A DNA stretch of 64,000 bases from Candidatus Caldilinea saccharophila (GTDB lineage: Bacteria > Chloroflexota > Anaerolineae > Caldilineales > Caldilineaceae): NCBI GenBank assembly GCA_016710365.1, contig JADJVW010000063.1:1-64000 (forward strand). The letters are read 5' to 3'. Numbering within the stretch: the stretch's first letter is position 1; each line of letters starts with the position of its first letter. The translations under genes were made by a program, and so were the position numbers. Below the pieces are notes generated by a model. It saw only the letters and a list, made by a program, of their open reading frames with translations, was not told where the DNA came from and searched no databases. This document shows, one piece after another, positions 1 to 7,211 of this stretch.

Positions 1-754
1 GTTGGTCGAGCGGCGTCTGCGGTGTGACGCGGCGCAGGATCTCCGCCTCCATGTCATGCAGTGCGATCAGGCTGTCCGAGGAGAAACGCCGCCAGTCGAG
101 TTGCTGGGTCGGATTGGCGAAGGTGGGCGCGCGGCGCGGCGGGTTGATCTCCTGCCACTGGCCGTAGCGCTGGCTCCAGAAGGCCGTGCCCCACGCCGCA
201 TTGAGTGCGTCGAGCGTGCCGTAGCGTTCGGAGAGCCACTTGCGAAAGGCCGCCGCCGAGACATCGCAGAAGCATTCGCTGACGTGGCAGCCATATTCGT
301 TGTTGATGTGCCAGACCGCCAGCGCCGGGTGATCCTGGTAGCGCTCGGCGATGCGCGTGACGAGCGCCGATGCGGCCTTCATGTACGCCTCGCTGTGCAG
401 ACAGTAGGCTTGACGCCCGCCCGGCCACAGCGTGACGCCGTCGGCGGTGACGGGCAGGCTTTCGGGGTGGCGGTGGGCCAGCCAGGGCGGCGGCGAAGCG
501 GTAGCCGTGGCGAGGCAGGTGTAGATGCCGCGCGCGTGCAGCAGATCCATCAGCCGGTCGAGCCAGCCAAATTCGTACTGGCCCGGCTGCGGCTCCAGAT
601 GCGCCCAGGAAAAGATGCCGACCGAGACCAGATTGACCCCGGCCTGCTGCATCAGGCGCATGTCCTCCAGCCAGATTGCCTCCGGCCACTGTTCCGGGTT
701 GTAGTCGCCGCCGTACCAGATGCGTGGTTGGTTGAGAATGTTTTGTAGTGGCAT
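1..754 (-). CDS. GH42 beta-galactosidase, N-terminal part (runs off the window)
   Basis: Glycoside hydrolase family 42 enzymes hydrolyse terminal beta-galactosides. The reading frame opens at the ATG at 754 and stays open to base 1, so only about 251 N-terminal residues are present. The N-terminus carries the family hallmark WYGGDYNPEQWP. A WHINNEYG motif near residue 150 holds the acid/base glutamate, and the following cluster CHVSECFCD matches the zinc-binding cysteines of GH42. The catalytic nucleophile lies outside the window. No strong ribosome site precedes the ATG. It is transcribed in the same direction as the liv genes and lies 55 bp beyond livF, but nothing links it to them functionally. 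Confidence 0.9.
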   Translation of the reverse strand, partial: MPLQNILNQPRIWYGGDYNPEQWPEAIWLEDMRLMQQAGVNLVSVGIFSWAHLEPQPGQYEFGWLDRLMDLLHARGIYTCLATATASPPPWLAHRHPESLPVTADGVTLWPGGRQAYCLHSEAYMKAASALVTRIAERYQDHPALAVWHINNEYGCHVSECFCDVSAAAFRKWLSERYGTLDALNAAWGTAFWSQRYGQWQEINPPRRAPTFANPTQQLDWRRFSSDSLIALHDMEAEILRRVTPQTPLDQ

Positions 755-809
755 GAGATTTGCTCGTTGATGTAGATTTCGGATTGATTCAAGCATTGCA
801 GAGAGTTGG

Positions 810-1541
810 TCAAATCGGCACGGCGTCTTTGCGCGTAATTGCGACGCCCAGATAGCTTTTCACGGTCTCTTCATCGGCCAGCAGATCGGCGGCCGAGCCT
901 TGAAACGCCACCTGCCCGTCGCGCAGCAGGTAGGCGTAATCACACCAGCGCAGGACGCTGCGTGCGTTCTGTTCGACGACGACCAGCGTGATGCCGGCGT
1001 CGCGCAGCGCACGCAGCGTCCGAAACACTTCTGTGACGAAGAGCGGCGACAGCCCGGCGCTTGGCTCGTCGAGCAACATCAGCTTGGGCCGCGCCAGCCA
1101 GCCGAGCGCGATGGCAAGCATCTGCCGTTCGCCGCCGCTGAGGCTGCCGGCGCGCTGGCTTTGCCGGTCGTGCAAGATCGGGAAAAGCACGTAACATTCG
1201 TCGAGCGCCGCAGCGGCCGCGGGCTTGGCCAGATCGCGCACCGCCAGCAGCAAATTTTCGCGCACGTTCATGCTCTTGAAGACATTTTCGCGCTGCGGCA
1301 CATAGCTCAGCCCCAGGCTGCGAATCGTCTCCGTGCGCCGGTCTTCGATCGCCTGCCCGTCAAAGCGAATCACGCCGCGCTCAAGCGTGGTCAGGCCGAC
1401 GATGGTTTTGAGCAGGGTGGACTTGCCACTGCCGTTGGGTCCGAGGATGGCGACAAATTGCCCGGCGGCTGCGTTAAGCGCCACGTCGTGCAGAATCATC
1501 AGTTTGCCGTAGCCAGCGGTCAGGTCAGAGATCGAGAGCAT
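810..1541 (-). CDS. livF: Branched-chain amino-acid-type ABC transporter ATPase LivF
   Basis: Cytoplasmic ATPase of a LIV-type importer, about 243 residues. It shows Walker A GPNGSGKST, the signature LSGGERQ, Walker B LMLLDEPSAGLSP and the switch histidine region VVVEQNA, the usual LivF pattern. An upstream extension of the frame reaches 1625, but the ATG at 1541 starts the canonical MLSISDLTAGYGK and overlaps the stop of the PhyH gene by one base (TAATG), so translational coupling is likely. It is the last gene of livH-livM-livG-phyH-livF. The transported substrate cannot be told from the sequence; LIV systems also carry amides, urea and other small polar compounds. Confidence 0.93.
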   Translation of the reverse strand: MLSISDLTAGYGKLMILHDVALNAAAGQFVAILGPNGSGKSTLLKTIVGLTTLERGVIRFDGQAIEDRRTETIRSLGLSYVPQRENVFKSMNVRENLLLAVRDLAKPAAAAALDECYVLFPILHDRQSQRAGSLSGGERQMLAIALGWLARPKLMLLDEPSAGLSPLFVTEVFRTLRALRDAGITLVVVEQNARSVLRWCDYAYLLRDGQVAFQGSAADLLADEETVKSYLGVAITRKDAVPI

Positions 1542-2380
1542 TAGTCGTGAATACTTGCGTCGACCACATTCAGCCCCGCCACCTCGATCACCTGCGCGCC
1601 GTCGCGCTCCACCCAGACGCCACACTGCGTGCTGCCGGGGCTGTCCTCCAGCTCGACCAGCGTGCCGTCCATGCGCAGCGCGGGATGGTACCAGTGGCCG
1701 ACCTGTTCGGCGTCGCCCTGGATGTAGTGGCCGATCAGCGAGCGGCGGAAGCGATGCTGGCTGGTGTTCGGATAGCTGCCGTGCACGAGCTGGCCGTTGA
1801 AGAAGAGCACGTCGCCCGCCTTCATCACCACGGGGCGCACGTCGGCGTCGGGCGGCAGCGGCACGGTGACGTCGGTGAAACTCTGTTCCAGATCGGCGCC
1901 GACGGTGCAGAGCAGCGGCCAGCTATGGCTGCCGGCGGCGACCTGCATGCAGCCGTTCTCCTCGTCGCAGTCGTCGAGCGCCAGCCACGCAGCCATGCAG
2001 GTGCCGGGCTGCACGCGCAGGTAGTAGTTGTCCTGGTGCAGCGCCTGGCCGCGCGCACCGCCCGGCTTGAAGTAGAGCATCGTCTGCACCGCGAAAGGCT
2101 CTTTGCCGAGGAAGGTGGTCAGCGCACGGTTGATGCGCGGGTCGAGCATCCAGCGCAGCGAAAGCTCATCCCAGCGGTGCATGTGGATCATGCGTGGGTA
2201 CATCTTGAGCGGGTCGCTCTCGGTGGGAGCCACGCCGGCAAAGTCGCCTGCATGGCTGCCCTCGCGGCGCAGGCGCATGAAGTGGTCGCGATAGGTCTCC
2301 ACTTCTTCGGCTGCAAACATCTGCCGGACGACGGTGTAGCCGTCCTGCTCAATCTGGTGGATGTGGGATGCTGTAATCAT
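1541..2380 (-). CDS. PhyH-family Fe(II)/2-oxoglutarate dioxygenase inside the liv operon
   Basis: A phytanoyl-CoA dioxygenase-like non-heme iron hydroxylase of 279 residues. The iron-binding triad is visible as HQD at H115/D117 (LHQDNYYLR) and distal H200 (LVHGSYPN), with R210 to R213 (HRFRR) as the likely 2-oxoglutarate-binding arginine region. The start at 2380 is fixed by GGAGG five bases upstream; the frame extends further but only through the palindrome in the livG-phyH gap. It sits between livG and livF and is coupled to livF, suggesting that it hydroxylates or degrades the compound imported by this transporter. Substrate is unknown; family members act on acyl-CoAs, amino acids, ectoine and small acids. 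Confidence 0.85.
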   Translation of the reverse strand: MITASHIHQIEQDGYTVVRQMFAAEEVETYRDHFMRLRREGSHAGDFAGVAPTESDPLKMYPRMIHMHRWDELSLRWMLDPRINRALTTFLGKEPFAVQTMLYFKPGGARGQALHQDNYYLRVQPGTCMAAWLALDDCDEENGCMQVAAGSHSWPLLCTVGADLEQSFTDVTVPLPPDADVRPVVMKAGDVLFFNGQLVHGSYPNTSQHRFRRSLIGHYIQGDAEQVGHWYHPALRMDGTLVELEDSPGSTQCGVWVERDGAQVIEVAGLNVVDASIHD

Positions 2381-2422
2381 GGGTTCCTCCAAAAAAAACG
2401 ACGTATATAGTAACGAATCAGC

Positions 2423-2486
2423 CCGGATCGCGGACGTCGCATCCGCTTCGTTGTAAAAGTGGGCGGATGCGACGTCCGCGATCCGG
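2423..2486. repeat. 24-bp perfect inverted repeat between livG and phyH
   Basis: Two 24-base arms (2423-2446 and 2463-2486) are perfect reverse complements around a 16-base loop. The arm contains GCGGATGCGACGTCCGCGAT, and its centre GACGTC is itself palindromic. There is no T-run on either side, so it is not a standard terminator. It fills most of the only sizeable gap in the liv operon. It could be a REP-like mobile palindrome or an mRNA processing/stability hairpin. Confidence 0.8.
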
Positions 2487-2501
2487 TTGGATATGGCATG
2501 T

Positions 2502-3251
2502 TTATGCGCCAAAATAGACCTCGCGCACCCGTGCATTCTGTTCGATCTCGGCGGGCTTTCCCTCCGCAATGACCTGCCCCAGATGCATCACATAGAGGCG
2601 GTCGACAAAATCAAAGAGGATCTCCAGCCGATGCTCGACGATCAAAAAACTCAGGCCGTGCGCCGCACGCATCCGTTCGATCTCTTCAAAGATCGTGTAA
2701 GCGAGACTGGGCGCGACGCCGGCAGTCGGCTCGTCGAGCAGCAGCAGGCGCGGCTCGCCCATCAGCGTGCGGCCGATCTCCAGCAGCTTCATCTGTCCAC
2801 CCGATAGATCGGAGGCCGGCGTCTGGGCGCGCGCTTCGAGTTTGAGATCCGACAAAATCGCGGCGGCTTCCGCCACATGGGCGCGCTCCTGTCCCCACCA
2901 GCGGCTGCGGAAAGGGGCATGGCGCGCCTTTTCTCCCCGTTGGCCGCGCGCCGGCAACAGGGCATTGTCGAGCGCCGACATGCGAAAGAAGAGCGACGGA
3001 TCTTGATAGCTGCGCGCCAGCCCGCGCGCGAAGATCTGGTCGGGCGCCAACCCACCGATCGGCTGGTCGTCGAGCAAAATCTCGCCGTCGTCGGGGCAAT
3101 AGGCGCCGGCGATGGTGCTCAACAGCGTCGATTTGCCGCTGCCGTTCGGCCCGATCAGCCCGACGATCTCGCCGGCTTCGACGCGCAAGCTGACGCCGGC
3201 GACCGCGGCCAGGCGGCCAAAACGTTTGTGTACATTGTGCAGGTCAAGCAT
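2502..3251 (-). CDS. livG: Branched-chain amino-acid-type ABC transporter ATPase LivG
   Basis: Second ATPase of the LIV-type importer, 249 residues. Walker A GPNGSGKST, signature LSGGQMK, Walker B LLLLDEPTAGVAP and the LivG-type C-terminus (IVEHRLEILFDFVDRLYVMHLGQVIAEGKPAEI) are all present. The ATG at 3251 overlaps the end of livM by eight bases, so the two are translationally coupled. Downstream lies a 121-bp gap with a large palindrome before phyH. LivG pairs with LivF under the LivH/LivM permeases. Confidence 0.93.
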   Translation of the reverse strand: MLDLHNVHKRFGRLAAVAGVSLRVEAGEIVGLIGPNGSGKSTLLSTIAGAYCPDDGEILLDDQPIGGLAPDQIFARGLARSYQDPSLFFRMSALDNALLPARGQRGEKARHAPFRSRWWGQERAHVAEAAAILSDLKLEARAQTPASDLSGGQMKLLEIGRTLMGEPRLLLLDEPTAGVAPSLAYTIFEEIERMRAAHGLSFLIVEHRLEILFDFVDRLYVMHLGQVIAEGKPAEIEQNARVREVYFGA

Positions 3252-4335
3252 GGCGATTCACCGTTGCCTCCTGAGACGCAACGTCCTGACGCCTCAGCTT
3301 TGCCAGGAATTTGCCGGCGCCAGTCGTGTCGAGCCGCTCCGGCAACAGCCCCTGCCGCCGATAGCGCAGCATGACGAGCAGAATCAGCGCAAAGAGGATG
3401 TAGCGCGCATAGTTGAAATCAAACTGGCTGCCGAGCATGTTGGCCTGGATCGCGGCGATGGCGGTGGCGCGGTCGAGCAGGGTGATGATCGCGGCGCCGA
3501 GCAGCGCGCCGCGCATGTTGCCCAGCCCGCCCAGCACGATCATCACCCAGATGTCGAGCGTCAGGCCGACCACGTAATCGTTGGCGCTGGCAAAGCCGAT
3601 GTTGGTGACGAAGAAGACGCCGGCGACCGCGGCCATGGCCGAACCGATGACCATTACACTGGCGCGCGTGCGCGCCATCGGCTTGCCAAGCCCAGCGGCG
3701 ACGTCGCTGTTCTCGCGCATCGCCTTCAACATACGGCCGTAGGGCGAGCACGTCAGCCGTTGCGCAAACCAGTAACAGAGCGCCGCGGCCAGCAAGGTCA
3801 GCCCGGCAAAGGCCGCGGCTTTGAATTGCGCGGTTGGCAGAAAGACAAAAGGTTGCGACAGGCCTGACAGTCCGTTGTGCGCGCAAATCACCGGCTCGGC
3901 GCCGCGCACGACGATGCGCACCACTTCGCTGGACGCCAGCAGCACCAGGCCGAGGAACCACTCGTCTTTGAGACGCAGCGCCGGGTAGGAGGCAAGATAG
4001 CCGACGATCCCGCCGATGAGGGCCGCGATGACGAGCGTTATGAGAAAATTGGTCAGCCCAGCCGCAGGCAGTGTACGCATGATCTCGGTGCGAACTTGCA
4101 GCGCCTGGCTCATGCCCGCGCCGCACGGATAGGGCGCGGCCTGCCCCGCCAGCAGCGGCAGCAACCGCGTGTAGGTAATGCCTGCCGTGTAAGCGCCGAT
4201 CGAGACAAAGAGCGCCTTGCCGAAATTGGGAATACCGCCCAACCCATACTCCAGGTTGAGGCTGAGTGCAATCATGGCGGCGACGCCAAACGAAGTCAGC
4301 AACGAGATCAGCGTGCCGATGGGGTCAAGGATCAC
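3244..4335 (-). CDS. livM: LIV-type ABC transporter permease LivM
   Basis: Integral membrane permease of 363 residues with many hydrophobic helices. It has the LivM-type conserved stretch SGAFVAG-like region as NIGFASANDYVVGLTLDIWVMIVLGGLGNMRGALLGA, where GGLGN-RGALLGA is the EAA-like ATPase contact loop of this family. The long polar loop between about residues 65 and 90 is usual for LivM. It overlaps livH by four bases (ATG at 4335, livH stop at 4332) and livG by eight. It forms the channel with LivH in the cytoplasmic membrane. Confidence 0.92.
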   Translation of the reverse strand: MILDPIGTLISLLTSFGVAAMIALSLNLEYGLGGIPNFGKALFVSIGAYTAGITYTRLLPLLAGQAAPYPCGAGMSQALQVRTEIMRTLPAAGLTNFLITLVIAALIGGIVGYLASYPALRLKDEWFLGLVLLASSEVVRIVVRGAEPVICAHNGLSGLSQPFVFLPTAQFKAAAFAGLTLLAAALCYWFAQRLTCSPYGRMLKAMRENSDVAAGLGKPMARTRASVMVIGSAMAAVAGVFFVTNIGFASANDYVVGLTLDIWVMIVLGGLGNMRGALLGAAIITLLDRATAIAAIQANMLGSQFDFNYARYILFALILLVMLRYRRQGLLPERLDTTGAGKFLAKLRRQDVASQEATVNRHA

Positions 4336-5255
4336 GCGTTGCCTCCTTCTGTGGCGCTACGCCCCAACCCACCAAAGCCTTGCGGGCGAATCAGCAGCAC
4401 GAGGATGATGATCACGAAGGGGATCGCGGGTTTGAAACTGAAGTCGAGGCCAAAGGTCTGGTTGAGAAGAAGCATGACCGTGTTTTCGCCAAAGGCCACA
4501 ATGTAGGCGCCGAGGATCGTGCCGACGAAGCTGCGCATCCCGCCCAGCACGGCCGCGGCAAAAACCGGCAGCAGGATCAGCCAGCCGACCAGCGGGTCGA
4601 CGAAGGTGTAGAGTCCCCACAACGCTCCGCCCACGCCCGCCATCCCGCCGACGAGCACCCAGGTGAGATCGACGACGCGATCCACCGGCACGCCGAGCAC
4701 GCGCGCCAGCGTGTCGTTGTCCGCCAGCGCGCGCATCTGCCGGCCCAGGCTGGTGAAGTTGAGCAGCAGACTCAACAGCGCGACCAACGTGATGCTGCTC
4801 AGCGTCACCCAGATAAAGATGTTGGTCAGGCGCAGCGGGCCAATCTCCACCAGCACCTGCAGCGGGATCTGAATGCGTTTGTCGAAGAGATCGTAACGGT
4901 CCGCCAGCAGAAAGAGGGAATAGCGCACGATCAGGCCGGCGGCAAAGGAGGAAAGGATGAGCACATAGGTCGTCGACTTCTGGCGCACGAGCGGACGATA
5001 GACAAGTCGATGAATGGCCCAGGCCAGCAATGCCGACGCGGGAAAGGCCACGCCAATCGCGAGCAGCGGGTTGGTCGTCACAAAAAGTGAAACCACGAGC
5101 GCCGTGTACGCACCGAACGTGATCAATTCAGCATGGGCGAAGTTGGGCAACTTCACCACCGCCATCGTCAACGTCAGACCCACGGCCATCAGCGCGTAAA
5201 GGCTGCCCACTTGTGCGGTTGTAACGAGCGAATCGACTAGTTGCGTCAAGGTCAC
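4332..5255 (-). CDS. livH: LIV-type ABC transporter permease LivH
   Basis: Membrane permease of about 307 residues. Conserved motifs include the N-terminal GSLYALMAVGLTLTMAVVKLPNFAHAE and the C-terminal AAVLGGMRSFVGTILGAYIVAFGEN loop. I place the start at the GTG at 5255 (VTLTQLVDSLV). An upstream GTG at 5324 would add 23 residues, but the sigma70-like promoter TTGTGA-16-TATAAT (5326 to 5299) overlaps that extension, so the longer form would not be on the transcript. First gene of the liv operon, divergent from livJ. Confidence 0.88.
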   Translation of the reverse strand: MTLTQLVDSLVTTAQVGSLYALMAVGLTLTMAVVKLPNFAHAELITFGAYTALVVSLFVTTNPLLAIGVAFPASALLAWAIHRLVYRPLVRQKSTTYVLILSSFAAGLIVRYSLFLLADRYDLFDKRIQIPLQVLVEIGPLRLTNIFIWVTLSSITLVALLSLLLNFTSLGRQMRALADNDTLARVLGVPVDRVVDLTWVLVGGMAGVGGALWGLYTFVDPLVGWLILLPVFAAAVLGGMRSFVGTILGAYIVAFGENTVMLLLNQTFGLDFSFKPAIPFVIIILVLLIRPQGFGGLGRSATEGGNA

Positions 5256-5298
5256 GGCTGGCTCAGTTCGGCTGACAGGCAAGGCGTTCGACGCAACG

Positions 5299-5326
5299 AT
5301 TATAGCATCACGCAACGGAATCACAA
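5299..5326 (-). promoter_or_regulatory. Candidate promoter of the livHMG-phyH-livF operon
   Basis: On the minus strand TTGTGA (5326-5321) and a perfect TATAAT (5304-5299) are separated by 16 bases. Transcription would begin near 5292, about 37 bases before the GTG chosen for livH. The opposite-facing livJ promoter lies at 5415-5443. Confidence 0.55.
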
Positions 5327-5414
5327 GCCATCGAGCGCTTACAATCCATCATTCGGAAAACCGCGTGCGTCTGAAACCGGATGGGTCACGGGTGCGGCAG
5401 GCGCCCAAAAGCGT

Positions 5415-5443
5415 TTGCAAAGGCTGCGGGGGTGATGTATAGT
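5415..5443 (+). promoter_or_regulatory. Candidate promoter of livJ
   Basis: TTGCAA (5415-5420) and TATAGT (5438-5443) stand 17 bases apart on the plus strand, about 74 bases before the livJ ATG. No obvious operator palindrome was seen between the two divergent promoters. Confidence 0.5.
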
Positions 5444-5516
5444 GCAGCGCAGTTCCCCCCGCGATGTGCTGCCAACAACCCATTGTTCCAATTGCATTCA
5501 ATGAAGGAGTGCTCTC

Positions 5517-6743
5517 ATGCGAAGGACTTCCTGGATTTTGCTTGCTGTTTTGCTGTTGAGCCTGGTGCTCTCGGCCTGCACAGCGGTGGCGCCGGCGGGT
5601 GACGCCGCCGGCCCACAAACCTACACGTTGGGCATTGCGCTGCCCTACACCGGTTCGCTCGGTTCGTTCGGCACGGACTTCCAAAAGGGCGTCGAGCTGG
5701 CAGTCGAGCAGATGAACGCGCAACTTGAGGCGGCGGGGGCGAGTGTGCGCTTCCAGACCGCCAGCGCCGACACCGAAGGCACGCCCGACGGCGCGCTCAA
5801 GGCGGTGCAGACGGTCGTGCAGACGAGCGGCGCTAAAGTCGTGATCGGCCCCTTGACGACCAGCGAGGTGCTTGGCGCCAAGCAATTCGTCGACGAGAAC
5901 GATGTCGTCCTCGTCGCGCCGGCCTCCAGTGGCCTGCCGGGCGCGCTGGCAGGCGACAACATCTTCCGTGTGATGTATCCGCCCGACACGTACTCGGCGC
6001 GCGCCTTTGCGGAGATCGCGACGCGCCGCGGCTATGAAAATATCGTGGCGCTGGTGGTGGACGATCCTTTTGGCAACGGCATGATCGATGTGTTCACCAA
6101 GATCTTCCAGGAAAAGGGCGGCCAAGAGGTGTCAGTAGTCAAGTATGCGCCTGAACCGGCCGATCTCTCCGGTGAGGCCAGTAAGTTGAGCGCAGAGGTG
6201 GAGCGGCTGAGTGCATCGGGCGAGACCGCGGTCTTTGCGGTGGCGTTCCTGGGCGATGCGCAGAAGTTACTGCAGCAGGCGGTCACCGATCCGGCGCTGG
6301 GCAGCGTCGATTGGCTGGGCGTCGAAAATCTAGTCAACCCGGACATTTTGGGAGACCCGGCGCACGCTGAGTTCCTCGCCAAGGTGGGCTTGACATCGGT
6401 CTCTTTTGGCGACGCGCAGAATCCAAACACGCAGCCTTTTCTGGACGCGTTCGCCGCCAAATACGAGAGCGAGCCGGGGCCATTCACCAACTACGCCTAC
6501 GACGCTGCCAATATTGCGATGTTGACGATGCTCTCCGCCGGCAATGACGGCAAGGCGGTCAAGTCGATGCTGCCTTTCGTTTCCGGACACTACATCGGCA
6601 CGGCGTTCCAAGCCTTCCTCGATGAGAACGGCGACCAGGCGATCGCCTACTACACGATCTTCCAGCTCAACCCGGAAGGCGCAGAGTTCGTTGAGGTCGG
6701 CAGCTACGACGGCCAGACGGATACGGTGACGCTGGAGGAGTAG
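5517..6743 (+). CDS. LIV-type ABC transporter substrate-binding lipoprotein
   Basis: A type I periplasmic-binding-fold protein of 408 residues that delivers substrate to LivHM. The N-terminus is a lipoprotein signal with lipobox LSAC (Cys21), so it is membrane-anchored outside the cell. The mature part begins YTLGIALPYTGSLGSFGTDFQKGVELAVEQMN, the LivJ/Peripla_BP_6 pattern, followed by the GPLTTSEVLGAKQFVDENDVVLVAPASS ligand-site region. A GAAGGAG site precedes the ATG. It is transcribed away from livHMG, a common divergent arrangement. The ligand is not predictable from sequence alone. Confidence 0.92.
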   Translation: MRRTSWILLAVLLLSLVLSACTAVAPAGDAAGPQTYTLGIALPYTGSLGSFGTDFQKGVELAVEQMNAQLEAAGASVRFQTASADTEGTPDGALKAVQTVVQTSGAKVVIGPLTTSEVLGAKQFVDENDVVLVAPASSGLPGALAGDNIFRVMYPPDTYSARAFAEIATRRGYENIVALVVDDPFGNGMIDVFTKIFQEKGGQEVSVVKYAPEPADLSGEASKLSAEVERLSASGETAVFAVAFLGDAQKLLQQAVTDPALGSVDWLGVENLVNPDILGDPAHAEFLAKVGLTSVSFGDAQNPNTQPFLDAFAAKYESEPGPFTNYAYDAANIAMLTMLSAGNDGKAVKSMLPFVSGHYIGTAFQAFLDENGDQAIAYYTIFQLNPEGAEFVEVGSYDGQTDTVTLEE

Positions 6744-6835
6744 AGACAAGGAGACAAGGACGAATTGTCAATGGTGAATTGTGAAGTCTTCCCTTCCCCC
6801 TCCTCCTTGTCTCCCCCTCTCCCCTTCTCCTTGGC
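6744..6835. repeat. Short-tandem-repeat element with inverted ends (GGAGACAA type)
   Basis: GGAGACAAGGA (6750-6760) is the perfect reverse complement of TCCTTGTCTCC (6804-6814). Each arm is built from tandem copies of a short word (GAGACAAG on the left, CTCC/CTTGT on the right), and the middle holds AATTGTCAATGGTGAATTGTG. The same architecture with other words recurs at 11848, 38381, 41742, 47918, 52519 and 55765. Confidence 0.6.
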
Positions 6836-6859
6836 AGAAAATCAGAAAAGAGGTTACGC

Positions 6860-7204
6860 GTGGGCGAAGACGAATTTGAGCTATACGATCTGACGGTGGT
6901 GGTCGAGGCGATTGAGGGGAATTGCACCTGTTCAATGGCCGTGGGTGATCGCTTCCACCTGCATGGGGGCAAGCTTTCCTTGCCGGCGGGACAGGAATTC
7001 TGCGTCTACGCACTGCAGGCGACGCTGCCGTTGCTGCCCGCCAAGCAGCGGCGCAACCATCCTGCTGACTGGATGGAGACCGACGCCCGCGTCACCTGCC
7101 CCGATCCTGCCTGCCGTCTGATCATGCGCATCGATCGCGTCGGACAGCGCGTGCTGAAGCACGACGACGTGAGCGCAATCGACTGGGAGGCGGGCGAACG
7201 CTAA
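6860..7204 (+). CDS. TIGR04076 family protein
   Basis: A 114-residue cysteine-containing protein of unknown function. It matches the TIGR04076 layout: an N-terminal strand region ending GNCTCSMAVGDRFHLHGG, then FCVYALQATLPLLPA, then CPDPACRLIMRIDRV. Four cysteines lie at conserved-looking positions and could bind metal, which is inference. The start is the GTG at 6860 preceded by AAGAGG. It ends only seven bases from the stop of the convergent WD40 gene. It is not clearly part of an operon. Confidence 0.75.
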   Translation: MGEDEFELYDLTVVVEAIEGNCTCSMAVGDRFHLHGGKLSLPAGQEFCVYALQATLPLLPAKQRRNHPADWMETDARVTCPDPACRLIMRIDRVGQRVLKHDDVSAIDWEAGER

Positions 7205-7211
7205 GGGTTGC

